From: Podospora pseudoanserina
Taxonomy: Eukaryota > Ascomycota > Sordariomycetes > Sordariales > Podosporaceae
Reading direction: 5' to 3'
Length of the DNA: 64,000 nucleotides
NCBI RefSeq assembly: GCF_035222485.1
Contig: NC_085922.1
Span: 2,061,001-2,125,000 of the forward strand
Shown here: in pieces, positions 11,616-22,782 of the stretch
Numbering within the stretch: position 1 is the stretch's first letter
Layout of the letters: every line of letters begins with the position of its first letter
Program-made: the position numbers and the translations under genes
The notes under the pieces: model-generated
Database searches by the model: none
Told to the model about the DNA's origin: nothing
Seen by the model: the letters and a program-made list of their open reading frames with translations, nothing else

Positions 11616-14493
11616 ATGGCGCCCTCTTTAACAGCCCACACTTCCTTCACCCGTCCGAGAACCAGCGACCGTGATCACCGCGACGGACGTCCTGTCACCC
11701 GTGATCAGCAAGACGCCAACCTCGTCATCCCGAGCCGCACCTCGTCCCTCCATTCCCGCATTACCCAGCCAATTCCTGGCCAGTTGAGCGCCAAACCTCA
11801 GCAGCGCACTCCCAAGACCCTTACTCATGCGTACATGGTCTGTGGTGTCGGCCGGGAGCCTTCGCAATGGGTGAAGGCTCCAACGCCCCAGCAGGGCAAG
11901 ATTGGCCACATGAAGGGTGCCGTTCCTCAGTTCTGGCTTCCCGAGATTCTTGGGAGCAGTCCCAGGCTCGAGCAGGACAGTGAGATTGCTCGTGCTTTGC
12001 ACTCTGCTATGAGGGTATGTCATGGAAACTTTCCCAAATTTGCTGCTGGATGTGCTTGTTAACCCGTTGATGTAGGCATGCTTCCCCCACGATGTCGAGA
12101 TTTGCACCGGCAGAAGCCAGCCTCACTGCGTCCACCACGCCTTTGTGCTCCAGCAGGATTCCTCCCACACTCTCTACGGTATCTGCCTGCGGGTGTGGTC
12201 CCGCGCCGATGACAGGCGAGCCGAGACGATCCGCGATCTCAGGAAACGCACCGAGCCCGACTTCTACGACAACCCGGACGAGCAATACTGGATCCCCTAC
12301 TGCCTTTCGTTCCTCTCCCGCTACCCGCTGTACAACTTGCTCGGCGACTATCTGCGTGGTATGTGGATTCACTGGAACAAGGCTACTAACCTTTTTCACG
12401 CCGAGGAGGTTTCCCGAATTCTGAGTTTTCCCGCCCCTCGTCTCAACGATTTGGTTCGCATCGACATGAAGGACTATGCGCTCTGCTACCAGTTTCCTTC
12501 TTCGCCCACTGGGTTCCAAAACTTTGCCATGTGGCCCTTGTTCTGCTGTCTCTCGGTTCCCAACATTGTTGGTGTGATCGAGGCTGCCATTTCGCCCACC
12601 CGCCGCATCATTTTTGTCAGTCATTACCCAGCCATGCTCACCATGGCCGCCGAGACTGTCAGATTCTGTGTGCGCGTATATGAGTGGAGTGGTCTCTATG
12701 TCCCTGTTGTGCATGCTCGCCATGCCAAGGACCTTGTCGAGGAGCCTGGCCCGTACATCCTCGGTATCACTGCTGAGTGCAGAACGCTCTTCACTGCGCC
12801 GACAGATGCTCTGGTGGTGGATCTTGACCGCAACTTTGTGCTCACTTCCAACCCCCCCTCTGCGCTCCAGCCTAACCAGCGCACCAAGTTCATCACCCGC
12901 CTTACCCAGGCTCTGAATGGTGATGTAACACCATCGGGTGTTCCCCAGCACTTGCGTTCTGCGTACGGCGGCGGCAAGCTTGTCCCCGCGGGTCAGATTA
13001 TTGTCATGCGTGGACAGGTTGAGTCTATTCAGGACCCTGAATGGTGGAATCAAGATGCCGTCATGTCGGTGATGGACCATGTGTGCGAGAAGATGGGCCG
13101 CAACACCGGCCTGAAGGCTGTTTTTGGAGGGTCGGTCAAGAAGCCACTGATGACCAAGGTTTCCATGCGGCACTTGAACGAGATTGTCCGTGAACGTAAC
13201 CAGTACTCACGCGACGCGTTGGAGGCCTGGCAGGATTTTATCAACCTTAAGGGGCGGATGGACACCGAACTCGGCAAGGTCAACAAGCGGAACAACTACC
13301 TTATGGAGGAGTGCGACAATTGGAAGCAGCAGTTCCAACGTTTCCAGGCCTTTGCTGACACCCTCACCAAGGAGACCCAAGATCTCAAGGTCAAGATAGA
13401 GACGCACAAGCGTGAGAACCGTCGCTTGGGCAGTCTTATTGATCAGCAAAAGGACGACGCCGCTCGTCTTGCCAATCGTCTGGCTGGCACCGAAAAGCAG
13501 CGTGACGATGCTCTTGAGGCTCTTGTCCTCCAGCAGGAGATTGCCGAGGAGCTTGAGCGCGAGCGTAAGAGGAATCGCAAGGAGCTGTCAACGCTCCAGA
13601 CCACCAACACAGCCATCTCAAGACAGCGTGACGAAGCCCGCCGTGTTGTGCTTCACCTGCGTAGCTTGATTTCTGGCCAACATCACCACATGGAGCACCT
13701 CGTCAAGACTCTGACGTCTCCCGAGGAGCTCGCTGCTGAGATTGAGGCTGGGTTTGCTGCGCAAGACGCCGTTGATGCGGTTGAAGGCATGTTGTTTATT
13801 CCCCGTTGTAAAAGAATCTTTCAGACTAACAAACGTGTAGCCCAAGCTACTGGTGAGTCTAGCAATGACGAGCGGTTCCTCAAGAACCTGAATGCTGCTA
13901 GCAGACGAATCTCTACGCAAGCATTCATCGACGTGGCGGATCGGCACCTCAAGGACAAGACCGATGCCATCGCCCATATCATCCGGAACATTTCGGAACA
14001 GTGTCAGGCCGCTGTTGAAGGCCTCCAACTTGCACATGACGCGGAGCACGGGAGGTCGGATTCTTCGGCCTCCCGTTCTTCGCGGTTGTCGAAAAGTCGC
14101 CGAGGGAGTAATATCTCCATCGCCCGGTCCGACGACGATCGCAGCTCGGCGGCAACGTCCGATGTCAGTGATGACCATACCCTCCTCCGACCGAACAGCG
14201 GGCGGCTCTCTAGCATCCCACCCACACCGGATCTCGTTCCCAACCGCAGCAGCACTAGCATGTCTTTCGCTAGCACGGCCACGACCCCTGAGCGAGGCTC
14301 TCAGCACTACCTCCACGGACACCATGACATCCCCACCAAGATCGTCGAGGACGACGAGGACGATATCGACGGATCTCAGTCTGATGTCCACTCCGTCCCC
14401 CAGGAAGCGGGAGTCGTGGGCAAGCACTCGGAGAGCCTGATCCACAGGCCTTCTGGTGCCCGCATCAGCGCCCTTGGTGGCCTCGGTCGCTAA
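11616..14493 (+). CDS. DENN (AEX-3) domain protein with coiled coil
   Basis: Two exons, 11616-12014 and 12076-14493. The 61-nt intron (GTATGT...TGTAG) joins in phase 0 to give 938 residues. The start is ATGGCGCCC at 11616. Residues from about 70 to 440 carry the DENN signature, including HAYMVCGVGREPSQWV, LYGICLRVWSRADDR, FLSRYPLYNLL and MWPLFCCLSVPNIVGVIEAA. Residues about 505-670 form a long coiled coil rich in Q/E/R. The last 200 are Ser-rich and probably disordered. DENN proteins are guanine-nucleotide exchange factors or regulators for Rab GTPases in membrane traffic, so a cytosolic/endosomal regulator is the likely role. The specific Rab is unknown. Confidence 0.88.
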
Positions 14494-15543
14494 AGGGTAG
14501 CCGGTGATGGTGGATGTAAACAGCATGATTTTTTCAACGGCGGTCATTTGGTTCATTTGTACATTGTCTCTATACCACTTTTGCGACGAGTAGGAAGGGT
14601 TCTATTATTTCTCTGGACGACGACGATTCATTTGCTTGCGGAGAAGGGGCAAAGCCTACTTGCAGCCTGGCGTTTTTATTTCTACCATTTTTTGTATTTT
14701 CCTTTATACCAACCAAGCTCCTCTTTTCTCGCGATCTTTCCTAGCAACACACAGCCTAGCTTTATTCCCCATGTCAGCTGTCTTTTTTTTTTCCTCACAA
14801 ATGTTTACGACACTCACACTCACACTCACACACAAACTTGTTATTTTTTTTTTCGAATGAATGAGGGGAGGATTGTGGAGGGAAAAAAAGAAGGTGGGGT
14901 GGGAGAAAGGCGGAGGTGGTGAGGAGTGGGAATGGAAATGAGGGAGAAAGAAAGGGGGGAAAGGGTTTAATTTTCTATCTTGATATCCATTCTGTATGTT
15001 TTTTTAGCAGCAGCTCATGAATGACCCTTTTTTTTGGTAGTCTTGTTGTTGTAGTAGTAGTTAGTAGGTGAGGAATGTTAAGCGGGTGGTTTTTTTGGTA
15101 GATTCAGTGAACTTGTGCTTTATAATGTGATCTCCAGGAACACTTTGGCCATATTATGTTCAAGTCACCTAGACATGTTGATAGAACTATCATTTGATAC
15201 CCGTCCCCTTCCTTGGCAGACATGTATTTTTCTTTTCTGGAAACCTGCTGCTTTATTTGATAGACAGAACACTTGAAACTCCCCTCTCCTTCTCACCAGA
15301 ATAACAACAAGTCCTTAATTGCCAAAACAAACATCTCCTTTTCATAACAGAATTGGCTTATAACTTTTCGTTCAGCATCGTCCTTTTTCAGCATAAAGTC
15401 CCCCTGCGTATATACGTCGAGTTCAAAGCACGAAAATAACAAGCTTGTCTAGAAAGACTTGACAAAAGACTAGGTTAGACAGAGTGGCGCGAGGGGGGTG
15501 ATATTGCAGAAAAGATCCCTACACTTCAAGGCCATTGTTTTTC
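14494..15543. other. 3' flank of the DENN gene with simple repeats
   Basis: T-rich sequence with homopolymer T-runs near 14780, 14845 and 15000, and an imperfect CACTCA-type microsatellite at about 14810-14834. It is likely the 3' untranslated and downstream region of the DENN gene. No gene seen. Confidence 0.5.
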
Positions 15544-15681
15544 ATGCGTGAAGAATGTGTGTTCTCTATTCTAGCTAGATATCCTGGTTTTCTTCTTCTC
15601 GCAAGTCTACAAGTCTACAAGTGCGGGCTTTTCTGCAAGTGTTGCCCTCTCTGCAAGGCTTGTAGCCAATGCAAGGCTTAG
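15544..15681 (+). CDS. Candidate 45-codon Cys-rich small ORF
   Basis: An ATG at 15544 opens 45 codons ending in TAG at 15679-15681. The first 26 residues are hydrophobic (LARYPGFLLLASLQVY). The rest is cysteine-dense, ending CKCCPLCKACSQCKA, with Cys at 5, 27, 31, 33, 34, 37, 40 and 43. After the TAG the same frame continues KPCKVCKDVGD before a TGA. The Cys pairs arise from an imperfect repeat of TGCAAGG-like units. It resembles a metallothionein-like or small secreted Cys-rich peptide, but it could simply be a degenerate DNA repeat read in one frame. There is no homology evidence and no visible promoter. Confidence 0.25.
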   Translation: MREECVFSILARYPGFLLLASLQVYKCGLFCKCCPLCKACSQCKA

Positions 15682-15715
15682 AAGCCCTGCAAGGTCTGCA
15701 AAGATGTAGGAGACT
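15600..15715. repeat. imperfect TGCAAGG/CTACAAGT short repeat tract
   Basis: Within about 115 bases the words CTACAAGT and TGCAAGGCT/TGCAAGGTC recur at least seven times with small changes. This looks like a short-unit tandem duplication. It overlaps the end of the small Cys-rich ORF and explains its CKxC periodicity. Confidence 0.55.
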
Positions 15716-16148
15716 GACAAGAGGAGGTATAGATCATGCCTTTTCTGTCTGGGTAGGCATCTGACCTAAGGTAGGTAGGTATGAGACGCCTTTAAAGATC
15801 TTCTATTAAAACCTCTACCCTCACAACCTATCCACACTCATCTCAGCAGCCATTCTCATCTCACAACTTACATATACATTCGCTCATCTCATCTATGACC
15901 TTTTTAAAGACCGCTATGGAAGAGTGTAGTAATGTATGCCTCACCCACCACATCATTTGGTGGGGGAAAGAAAATGTATCAAAGAAGACAAAAGAAACCA
16001 ATAAAAGGACAGTGTAATCACAACTCATAAAAACGCCATCAATGCCAATCCATCCACCCACCAACCACCCCGCCTGATTGTTTCCGTATCGTTCCAATCT
16101 ACGCTATCGAAAAACACACCCAACCAACCCATTATCGTTTCATCTTTT
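15716..16148. other. intergenic, no gene seen
   Basis: Contains a GGTAGGTAGGTA-type word near 15769-15782 and AT-rich sequence leading to the YME1 3' end. No open frame with coding character. Confidence 0.5.
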
Positions 16149-18806
16149 TCATTTCTCCTCCGATGACGTCCTCGCTGGCGCTGGTGGTGGTGGGGCAGGC
16201 GGTGGTGGACCGCCACTCCCACCATCACCATCATCACCCAGGCCTGGCAGAGGCAGACCTGGCTCCAAGGGATCGGTTGGTGCTGGCACCGTCATGGGGC
16301 CAACGGGCACAGCAATACGGTCCGTGAGCTTCTCGCCGCGGAGGACCTTGACTACCTCGTCGTGGTCAAGAGTCTCGTACTCGACAAGAGCCTTAGCCAA
16401 CAGGTCGAGTTCCGTCCTCTTCGACAGGAGCAGCGCACGGGCGCGGGCATAAGAGTCATCCAGGACCTTCTTGACCTCGGACTCGACCATGGCGCGGGTT
16501 TCCGAGCTGAGTTCATTATACTTGCGGAGGTATTCAACGGGGCCAAGCTTGGGCGACATGCCGAGCTGGGCAACCATGTGCCAGGCGGTGCGAGTGGCAC
16601 TGTCAAGATCCTAGGTAAATGTGTTAGCACTTCAGACCGGGTCCAACGTGGACGCGGCGGGTACACTTACAGCACTAACACCGCTAGTGACAAACTCGCT
16701 GCCGTACACGATCTCCTCTGCAACCTTGCCACCAAGGGCACGGTCGATCATGGCAAGATAATCTCTTACAGTGTAAGAGTACTTATCCATTTCCGGGAGG
16801 AAGGCGGTGTGACCCAAGCTTTGACCGCGAGGCAAGACTGTGACCTTGTAGAGATGGCTACCGCCCTCTTGCTTGTTGAAGAAAGCAACAAGGGCGTGGC
16901 CAGCCTCGTGGTAGGCAGTCATCTCCTTTTCCTTGGGAGTGATAACCATGCTCCGCTTTTCAGCGCCCATGATGACCTTGTCCTTGGCCCATTCCATATC
17001 CTTCTGCGTGACGACCTTGTTCTTGAGCTTGCTGGCGTGGATGGCGGCTTGGTTCACGATGTTTTCAAGTTCAGCACCAGAAAGACCAGAGGTACGGCCG
17101 GCAATGTCCTCCATACGCACATCGGCAGCCATCTTGATCTTCTTGGCGTGGTGCTTGAGGATGGCAATGCGGCCTCGGACATCGGGGAGAGAGACGACGA
17201 CATGACGATCGAAACGGCCAGGACGAGTCAAAGCCTTGTCGAGAGATTCGGGGAAGTTGGTGGCCGCAATGACGATAACGCCGCTGTTCTGAGAGAAACC
17301 GTCCATTTCGGTGAGAAGCTGGTTCAGCGTCTGCCGGACATAGGTAGCATCGCGAGAGTTACGCTTGCCGCCAATAGCATCCAGCTCATCAATGAAGACA
17401 ATGGAAGGAGACTTGGCCTTGGCCGCATTGAAGAGCTCGCGGACACGCTTGGCGCCCACGCCGACATAAATCTCGTCGAACTCACTGCCAGACATGAAGA
17501 AGAAGGGCACACCAGCCTCACCGGCAACAGCCCGAGCCAAGAGAGTTTTACCAGTACCGGGAGGTCCGACAAGCAACACACCCTTGGGGAGCTTACCACC
17601 AAGTGTGTTGAACTTGTCGGGGTTGCGCAGGAAATCGACCAGCTCCTGAAGTTCCTCCTTGGCCTCGTCGCAGCCGTGAACGTCCGAGAATCGAGCCTTT
17701 TGGTTTTCGGCCTTGGCTTCCATAGTGTCAACCTTGGCACCAGGTCTCTTCAGCGAACTAACTGTTTCAACGACCATGGTCATAACCACGAGACTGACGT
17801 AGGCGCACAAACTGAACCAGAGCATAAACTTAAACCACCGGAAAGCAGCGCTACCGAACGATTCGTCGACGATAACATGAAGCGCACCACCCTTTCCAGT
17901 AACGCCAGCAGAGACAGCGACATTGCCGCCGTTGCGCTGAGCGGCAATTGCTTGTCCAGCAGCTGCAGCCTGCTCACTGATTCCCGCAGAGGTCTGACCG
18001 GCACTGCCAAGTGTTCCAGCAATCATGGCAAGCGCCTGGTTATATGCTTGCGTGGCACTTTCGTTGGCAGCAAAGCGTCCTGTGGTAAAGTTAGCGTAGT
18101 CAACATAATCTTGAGAGGGAAAGACATACCAGACTGATACCGTTCCACTACTATGGCAGGCATGTTGGCCTTGAGCAGGAGCTGGTAAAAGCTGGCCTGG
18201 GTAGGTGCGCTTTGGGGATTCCGGTTGGCGGCAGCCTCGGTGCGAGAAAGGAGGTGGTGAGGAACCAAGTTGGAGTTACCAAAAGACCGATACTGAACAT
18301 TTCGAGGCGGGAGAGCATCGAGCGTCTTGAGCGCAGGCCAGGAGACAGACTGCATACGGATCGGGGGGCGAGTGGTGCTCATGAAGCGAAGACCGAGGAC
18401 GGTGCCGACGGGTCGACGGGCCATCAGGGCAGCGTGAGAGCTGCGGATGAGGGGGTTCGCCATAGTGATGGAGCCGGGAGACATTGTAGATAATACTGAG
18501 AGAATGTTGGTAGGCGATACATTTGCCTGAGAAGATGTTTCGAGAGCGAGCTTTGCCAGTGGAGCGTTGCGCATGAAGCTAGGAAGCTTGGTCGTCGAGG
18601 ATGTCGGGTTTGGTACAGGAGCAGCCGAGACACGGGCGTGCTGCGTCGTCGAGGAAAGGACGGCCAGGGACTTTGTAATAGACGGCCACAGTTCCGACGT
18701 CGCCGCTGCGATGCTCTGAAGATTACGGCATCACGTCAGTGGAAGGTCAAGATGGAAGGTGGGAGGCGGGGCATCATACCGGCAGCCCACTTGCGTGGAG
18801 AGCCAT
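16149..18806 (-). CDS. YME1: Mitochondrial i-AAA protease (YME1/IAP-1 type)
   Basis: Four exons: 18806-18780, 18715-18130, 18079-16671 and 16610-16149. Introns have GTATGA/TTCAG, GTATGT/CACAG and GTAAGT/CCTAG borders, and joining keeps frame to give 827 residues. The basic, Ser-rich N terminus fits a mitochondrial presequence. One membrane segment lies at about 288-308. Then come Walker A GPPGTGKT (376-383), Walker B IVFIDE (about 431-436), the pore motif YVGVGA, the arginine-finger region [10 protein letters not shown], and the zinc site HEAGH (595-599). Exon 4 begins with the DLDSAT stretch that holds the third metal ligand in FtsH-family enzymes. The enzyme forms a hexamer in the inner membrane facing the intermembrane space and degrades unassembled proteins. 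The proline-rich C-terminal tail is a lineage addition. Confidence 0.95.
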
Positions 18807-19335
18807 TGTTGTTGTTGTTGCGACCACTCTCACTCTAACAGCAACTGTTTACGTCCCCTAAGAAAAAGGAATGCGGGATGAGATTGGAAGACAAACTCAA
18901 AGATGATGCAAGGCCAGACGTTGGGAAACATCTGCTCAGCGCCGGCTGGCCACTCAACACTCGGTCCCTCAACGGCAGGCCTTGGCAGTGGCCAGAGCAC
19001 CCTGAGCCACCCGGCACCACCACCCCGGTATTTCCCCGCTGGAGGGCCCACTCTTTTCGGCAAGCTACACGTGACCTGGCGTTGCGCCTTCTCGTCCCTT
19101 ACTCGCGTTTCGCGTCTGAGTCCAGCTCACACACGAAATCATGTCTATGAACTGATGGCCATTAATGACGGTATTTTTGTCACAGAACTTTGGAATTGAA
19201 TGAGCTCACTTACTTTCTTACATTCTTCCCTTACTTATTTAACTCGGTTAATATCTCAGCTTTCATCACAACTCTCACCTCACTTGCACTCAACATCTTC
19301 ACTTAATCCCGACTCATAGGGGCAGCATCGCCACA
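18807..19335. other. divergent promoter, YME1 / ORC6
   Basis: A 529-bp region between two divergent starts. It carries a CG-rich cell-cycle-like box (listed separately) and TA-rich sequence near 19210-19250. Frames inside are short and without features. Confidence 0.6.
19104..19115. promoter_or_regulatory. MBF/SBF-like G1/S box upstream of ORC6
   Basis: The 12-mer CGCGTTTCGCGT holds TTTCGCG, the reverse complement of the SBF site CGCGAAA, flanked by CGCGT cores like the MBF box. It lies about 220 bp upstream of the ORC6 ATG. Replication genes in fungi are commonly driven at G1/S through such sites. Use here is inference. Confidence 0.45.
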
Positions 19336-20499
19336 ATGAACCGCTCCATCGAGCAAGCCCTCCTCTCCCTCATCCCAACCCACAACGCCGCCCTCCCCCC
19401 ACAACTTACCGAGCTCGCCAGCTCCCTCCTCGCCCAATCCCGTCACAAAGCCAGCACCCTCAAAGCCGAAGAGGAAATCGCCCGCCCCTACGCCTGTGCC
19501 CACATCGCCTGCGAAAGACTCAAAACCACCCTCAACTTGCCCCCTATTGAGCCCCGGCCACCCATCCCGCCACGCATCTACAAACGCCTCTACAGCCATC
19601 TCGACAAAATCCTCCCATCTGGCACTGGAACCCCAGGGCGAGGAACACCAGCTCGCGGTGGTCTTGAAGGTCGTGTCCGCACACCGAGCACAAAACTAAG
19701 AGAACAACTTGCGCCGCTTGGTACCTCACCACAAGCCAGCAAAAGCAGGCCTCTACCAGGGAGAACAACGCCAAGCAAGGAGAAGTCGCTAGCGGACTTT
19801 CGGGACAGTAACGCAGATGGCACCCCTTCGAAGAAGAAGTTAGGGACCACCCCCCAGTCAAACAGAAAGCCACCACCTTTACCGTTATGGATCCGGCCAA
19901 CGCTGCGGTTTTTATGCAAGGAACTCGGCCCAGCCAGTATCGGCCCTATCGTGGCCTCCGGGATTGAGTCTATCGTTTGTCCCAATGGCAAACCGACAGA
20001 GGACGAGTGGGTGAAAATCAACCTGGTCTCGTTACTCGGTGCTCTATATCTGTTTGTCTGGCGAGGCGTTACGTTTCCCGGCCAAGATCTGGATCAGTCG
20101 ACGTACATCAAGTTCCGGAAGCAACTCGTGGCTACGTTGAATAGAGCCAGGAAGGAGGTCGAGATCAATGTTAAGGACGGTGATGCTGAGAAGGCGTGGG
20201 AGTGGTGGTATGATGTCAAGCTCAAGGATCTGGATATGTCTGCCTTGGTGATCAACCGTCATGGTTGGTTGGAGTTGGATTGGGCAAAGGGAGTGCAGGA
20301 TTTTGTGCATATGAATGAAGAACGAGCACGGGATAATGAGGAGGATGCAGAGAGAGAGGAAAGGAACGCGGAACCCGTCCAGCTCAGGCGGGCGGATACG
20401 ATGTTCCAGGAGAGATACGACTTTCTCACTGACAGGAAAAGGAAGGCGTATGCTGAGTGGAAGGACGGGATCATGAAGAGGATCAAGGCGCAGGGCTGA
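19336..20499 (+). CDS. ORC6: Origin recognition complex subunit 6
   Basis: Single exon, 387 residues, start CACAATGAACCGC. The N terminus (residues about 1-95) matches the fungal ORC6 pattern: MNRSIEQALLSLIP, ELASSLLAQSRHKASTLKAE, ARPYACAHIACERLK and the PPRIYKRLYSHLD box. This is the TFIIB-like cyclin-fold half. Residues about 100-185 are a Ser/Thr/Pro/Lys-rich linker with several S/T-P sites (for example GTGTPGRGTP) that could be CDK targets. A second folded region (about 190-330) ends in a charged helix. ORC6 helps ORC load MCM helicases at origins in the nucleus. The 3' end is only 76 bp from the convergent reductase gene. Confidence 0.88.
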   Translation: MNRSIEQALLSLIPTHNAALPPQLTELASSLLAQSRHKASTLKAEEEIARPYACAHIACERLKTTLNLPPIEPRPPIPPRIYKRLYSHLDKILPSGTGTPGRGTPARGGLEGRVRTPSTKLREQLAPLGTSPQASKSRPLPGRTTPSKEKSLADFRDSNADGTPSKKKLGTTPQSNRKPPPLPLWIRPTLRFLCKELGPASIGPIVASGIESIVCPNGKPTEDEWVKINLVSLLGALYLFVWRGVTFPGQDLDQSTYIKFRKQLVATLNRARKEVEINVKDGDAEKAWEWWYDVKLKDLDMSALVINRHGWLELDWAKGVQDFVHMNEERARDNEEDAEREERNAEPVQLRRADTMFQERYDFLTDRKRKAYAEWKDGIMKRIKAQG

Positions 20500-20575
20500 G
20501 TCCCGCCATCCATCACGATCCAGAATTTACAACAATATCATATACTGTATTCCAACGCTATCAACGGTGTTATAT

Positions 20576-21846
20576 CTAAGCAGAAAACTCGACCCTCTTC
20601 AAACTCCTCACCGTATCAACAATGCTCCTCTCTAAGCCAATCCACTCAATCCCCAACAACCTCGTCGTCTCACTATTATCATACTTAAACCTCTTATCCT
20701 CCTCCGGCAATTCTCCCCCCTTGACCCCCTCCTCAGGCAATTTTTCCTTATCATCTGGAAAGTTCTTCCTCAACACCTCCGCGATTCGAGCGTTGGAAAA
20801 CCACCCCGAAACAACAAACAGCCTCTTCCCAGCTACCCCCTCCACAAGCCCTAACCCAGCCCTTACGTGTGCAGTCGCCACATCCCGCACATCAACCCAG
20901 ATGTAAGCCTGGCCCGTCGGGGGTATCTCCCCCTTCCACTTCCCCTTGATGGCATCCACGATCCTCTCATTAGAAGTGTTGATCGCCTCGAGGGTAGCAA
21001 GATGGTGGACCACGGGCCCGAAGACCATCGGCGGGTTGATGGTGACCAAGTCAAACTTTGCGTCATTCTCCTTGTTCTGCACAAACTCCCAGGCGGCCTT
21101 TTCCGCCAGGGTCTTGGAGGCGCGGTAGGCGGTTGCTGGGTTGCGGTGGATGTCATCTATCGTGACCGGGTTCCATGATTTTTCGGAGAAGACGGTGGAG
21201 GGGTCGGAGACGTGAGCCTCGTTGATTATAGCTGCAAAGGAGGAGGTCACGACGACGCGGCGAACGGAGGGGGCGAATTGGGTAATGGCGGAGAGGATGG
21301 AGGTTGTGCCGATGAGGGCGGGGTCGATGAGCTCTTTCTTTGGGTCGTTGAATTTGAAGTGGAAGGGGGAGGCGGTGTGGAGGACTACTTCGAGGCCGGA
21401 GCCGTGGGTTTGGAGGACCGAGTCGAAGGCGTTGGGTTGGGCGATGTCGGGGACTATGGCGACGGTGAGGTGGCCGGAGGTGGTTTGGGAGGGGTAGGCG
21501 GAGGTGATGGCGTCGGCTTTGGATTGGGAGCGGACGGTTGTGATGACGGTGTGAGAGGCGGAGAGGAGTTGGTCGAGGATGTGGGCTATGGTGTTGTTGT
21601 TGTTGTTAGTAAACTGAGCGCCGGGATGGTTGATCGGAGCTGGTCCGGTCCGGGGAAGACTCCACCGCCGGCAAGGGATCCGACCGTGTGTGTGTGTGTG
21701 CACGATGAATCTTTAAACGTGGTGATGATGAGATCACATACCCGCAATGAAGCCGGAGCCGCCTGCAGTCTACGTCAGTATATGATGCATGCCATCAAAA
21801 AATCAAAATCAGTGAGCCGCTCACCAGTCAACAGAACCTTGGTCAT
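20576..21846 (-). CDS. NAD(P)-dependent reductase, DFR/Gre2-like extended SDR
   Basis: Three exons: 21846-21825, 21762-21742 (only 21 nt) and 21585-20576. Joining gives 350 residues starting MTKVLLTGGSGFIAAHILDQ, the complete Rossmann motif GGSGFIA. Introns are 62 nt (GTGAGC...CTGCAG) and 156 nt (GTATGT...CCATAG, with a TACTAAC branch site). Downstream are the SDR catalytic residues: the Ser in VVVTSSFAAI and YRASK (Tyr-x3-Lys). Extended SDRs of this group reduce aldehydes or ketones (methylglyoxal reductase, dihydroflavonol or ketone reductase); the substrate is not evident. The first ATG after the splice junctions would miss the cofactor motif, so the three-exon model is preferred. Confidence 0.88.
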
Positions 21847-22479
21847 TTTGATCGATTTCTTTCTTCTCACGTTTCCCTCTTCTCTTTGTGTGCGTATCGT
21901 GATGCTCAAGTGACGCTGCTGATGAGAACTCAAGCAAGAGATGAGGCAACGACGATGTGTTTATATTTATACCCATTTACATCACCACTCCCTCCTCAAC
22001 CCCGCGTTGCCTTTTTCCCCCCACCAAATGCTGCAGTGGGGTTGATTTAGCCCGAGATGTTTGTTCGGCACAATTCGCAATCGCACACCATCATCGCACT
22101 GTTCTTCCTTACGTGATCAGCGTTGGGAAACAATGTCCGGTTGTTATCTCCGGTCGACATCTCTTCTTTTGGACACTATGACGAGGAAAAGTTGACCCGG
22201 TGAGCAGCATTTGCAAGATTTGTGAGCTGGGGTATATCGAACTACCGGAATAACCTCCTGTCATCTCATCATTCATCACTCATCGCCTATCCTTCTCCAA
22301 AATGAATAAAGAAGCGACCGGACATATCGCTCTTCTTGTTTCACAACATATCGTGGAAATAAGCCTTCACGACACCGAAGAAATCCGACTAACACATCCA
22401 GTCATATAACCCTAACACTGCTTCTCCCCTTTTACCCCTGATCACCACCATACAGCCAGAAATACCATCCCAAACCATC
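21847..22479. other. intergenic between reductase promoter and 5S genes
   Basis: Promoter side of the reductase gene followed by sequence leading into the first 5S gene. No coding character seen. Confidence 0.5.
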
Positions 22480-22598
22480 ACATACGACCATACCCACCAG
22501 AAAACTCGGCATCCCGTCCGCTCTGCTCTAGATAAACTGGTGAGGGCCGAACCAGTACTCAGGTGGGTGACCACTGGGGAATCCTCGGTGTTGTATGT
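22480..22598 (+). rRNA. 5S ribosomal RNA, copy 1
   Basis: 119 nt from ACATACGACCATACCC to GGTGTTGTATGT. The two ends pair to form helix I. The conserved GCATCCCGTCCGCTCTGC stretch and the GGTGGGTGACCAC hairpin of ascomycete 5S RNA are present. A T-run (TTTTT) follows immediately, as for RNA polymerase III termination. The sequence differs from the common Neurospora-type consensus in the helix III/V region, so it could be a minor-class gene or an ageing copy. Confidence 0.85.
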
Positions 22599-22663
22599 AT
22601 TTTTCCTGTTTTTTCCTCAGTCTCAGTGTCTACACATGAACCCATCTCCTGACCCAAACCATC

Positions 22664-22782
22664 ACATACGACCACACCCAGCTAAAAATACGGCATCCCG
22701 TCCGCTCTGCCCGAGTCAAACAGCTGAGGGCCAGATCAGTACTCAGGTCGGTGACGACTGGGGAATCCCTGGTGTTGTATGT
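22664..22782 (+). rRNA. 5S ribosomal RNA, copy 2
   Basis: A second 119-nt 5S gene, 65 nt after copy 1 and on the same strand, starting ACATACGACCACACCC and ending GGTGTTGTATGT. It differs from copy 1 at several sites, including a compensatory pair in the hairpin at 22749/22756. The 11 bases before the gene (cccaaaccatc) are the same as before copy 1, so the pair arose by local duplication. TTTT follows at 22786-22789. Confidence 0.83.

Noticed and set aside
12007-13173. Long open frame on the minus strand, 388 codons
   Set aside because: It is antisense to the DENN gene, whose domains and splice sites are clear. The product lacks features.
13618-14556. 312-codon frame antisense to the DENN gene end
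   Set aside because: Shadow of Ser-rich coding sequence; no features.
16362-18137. 591-codon open frame antisense to YME1
   Set aside because: Runs through YME1 exon 3; the protease motifs on the minus strand are decisive.
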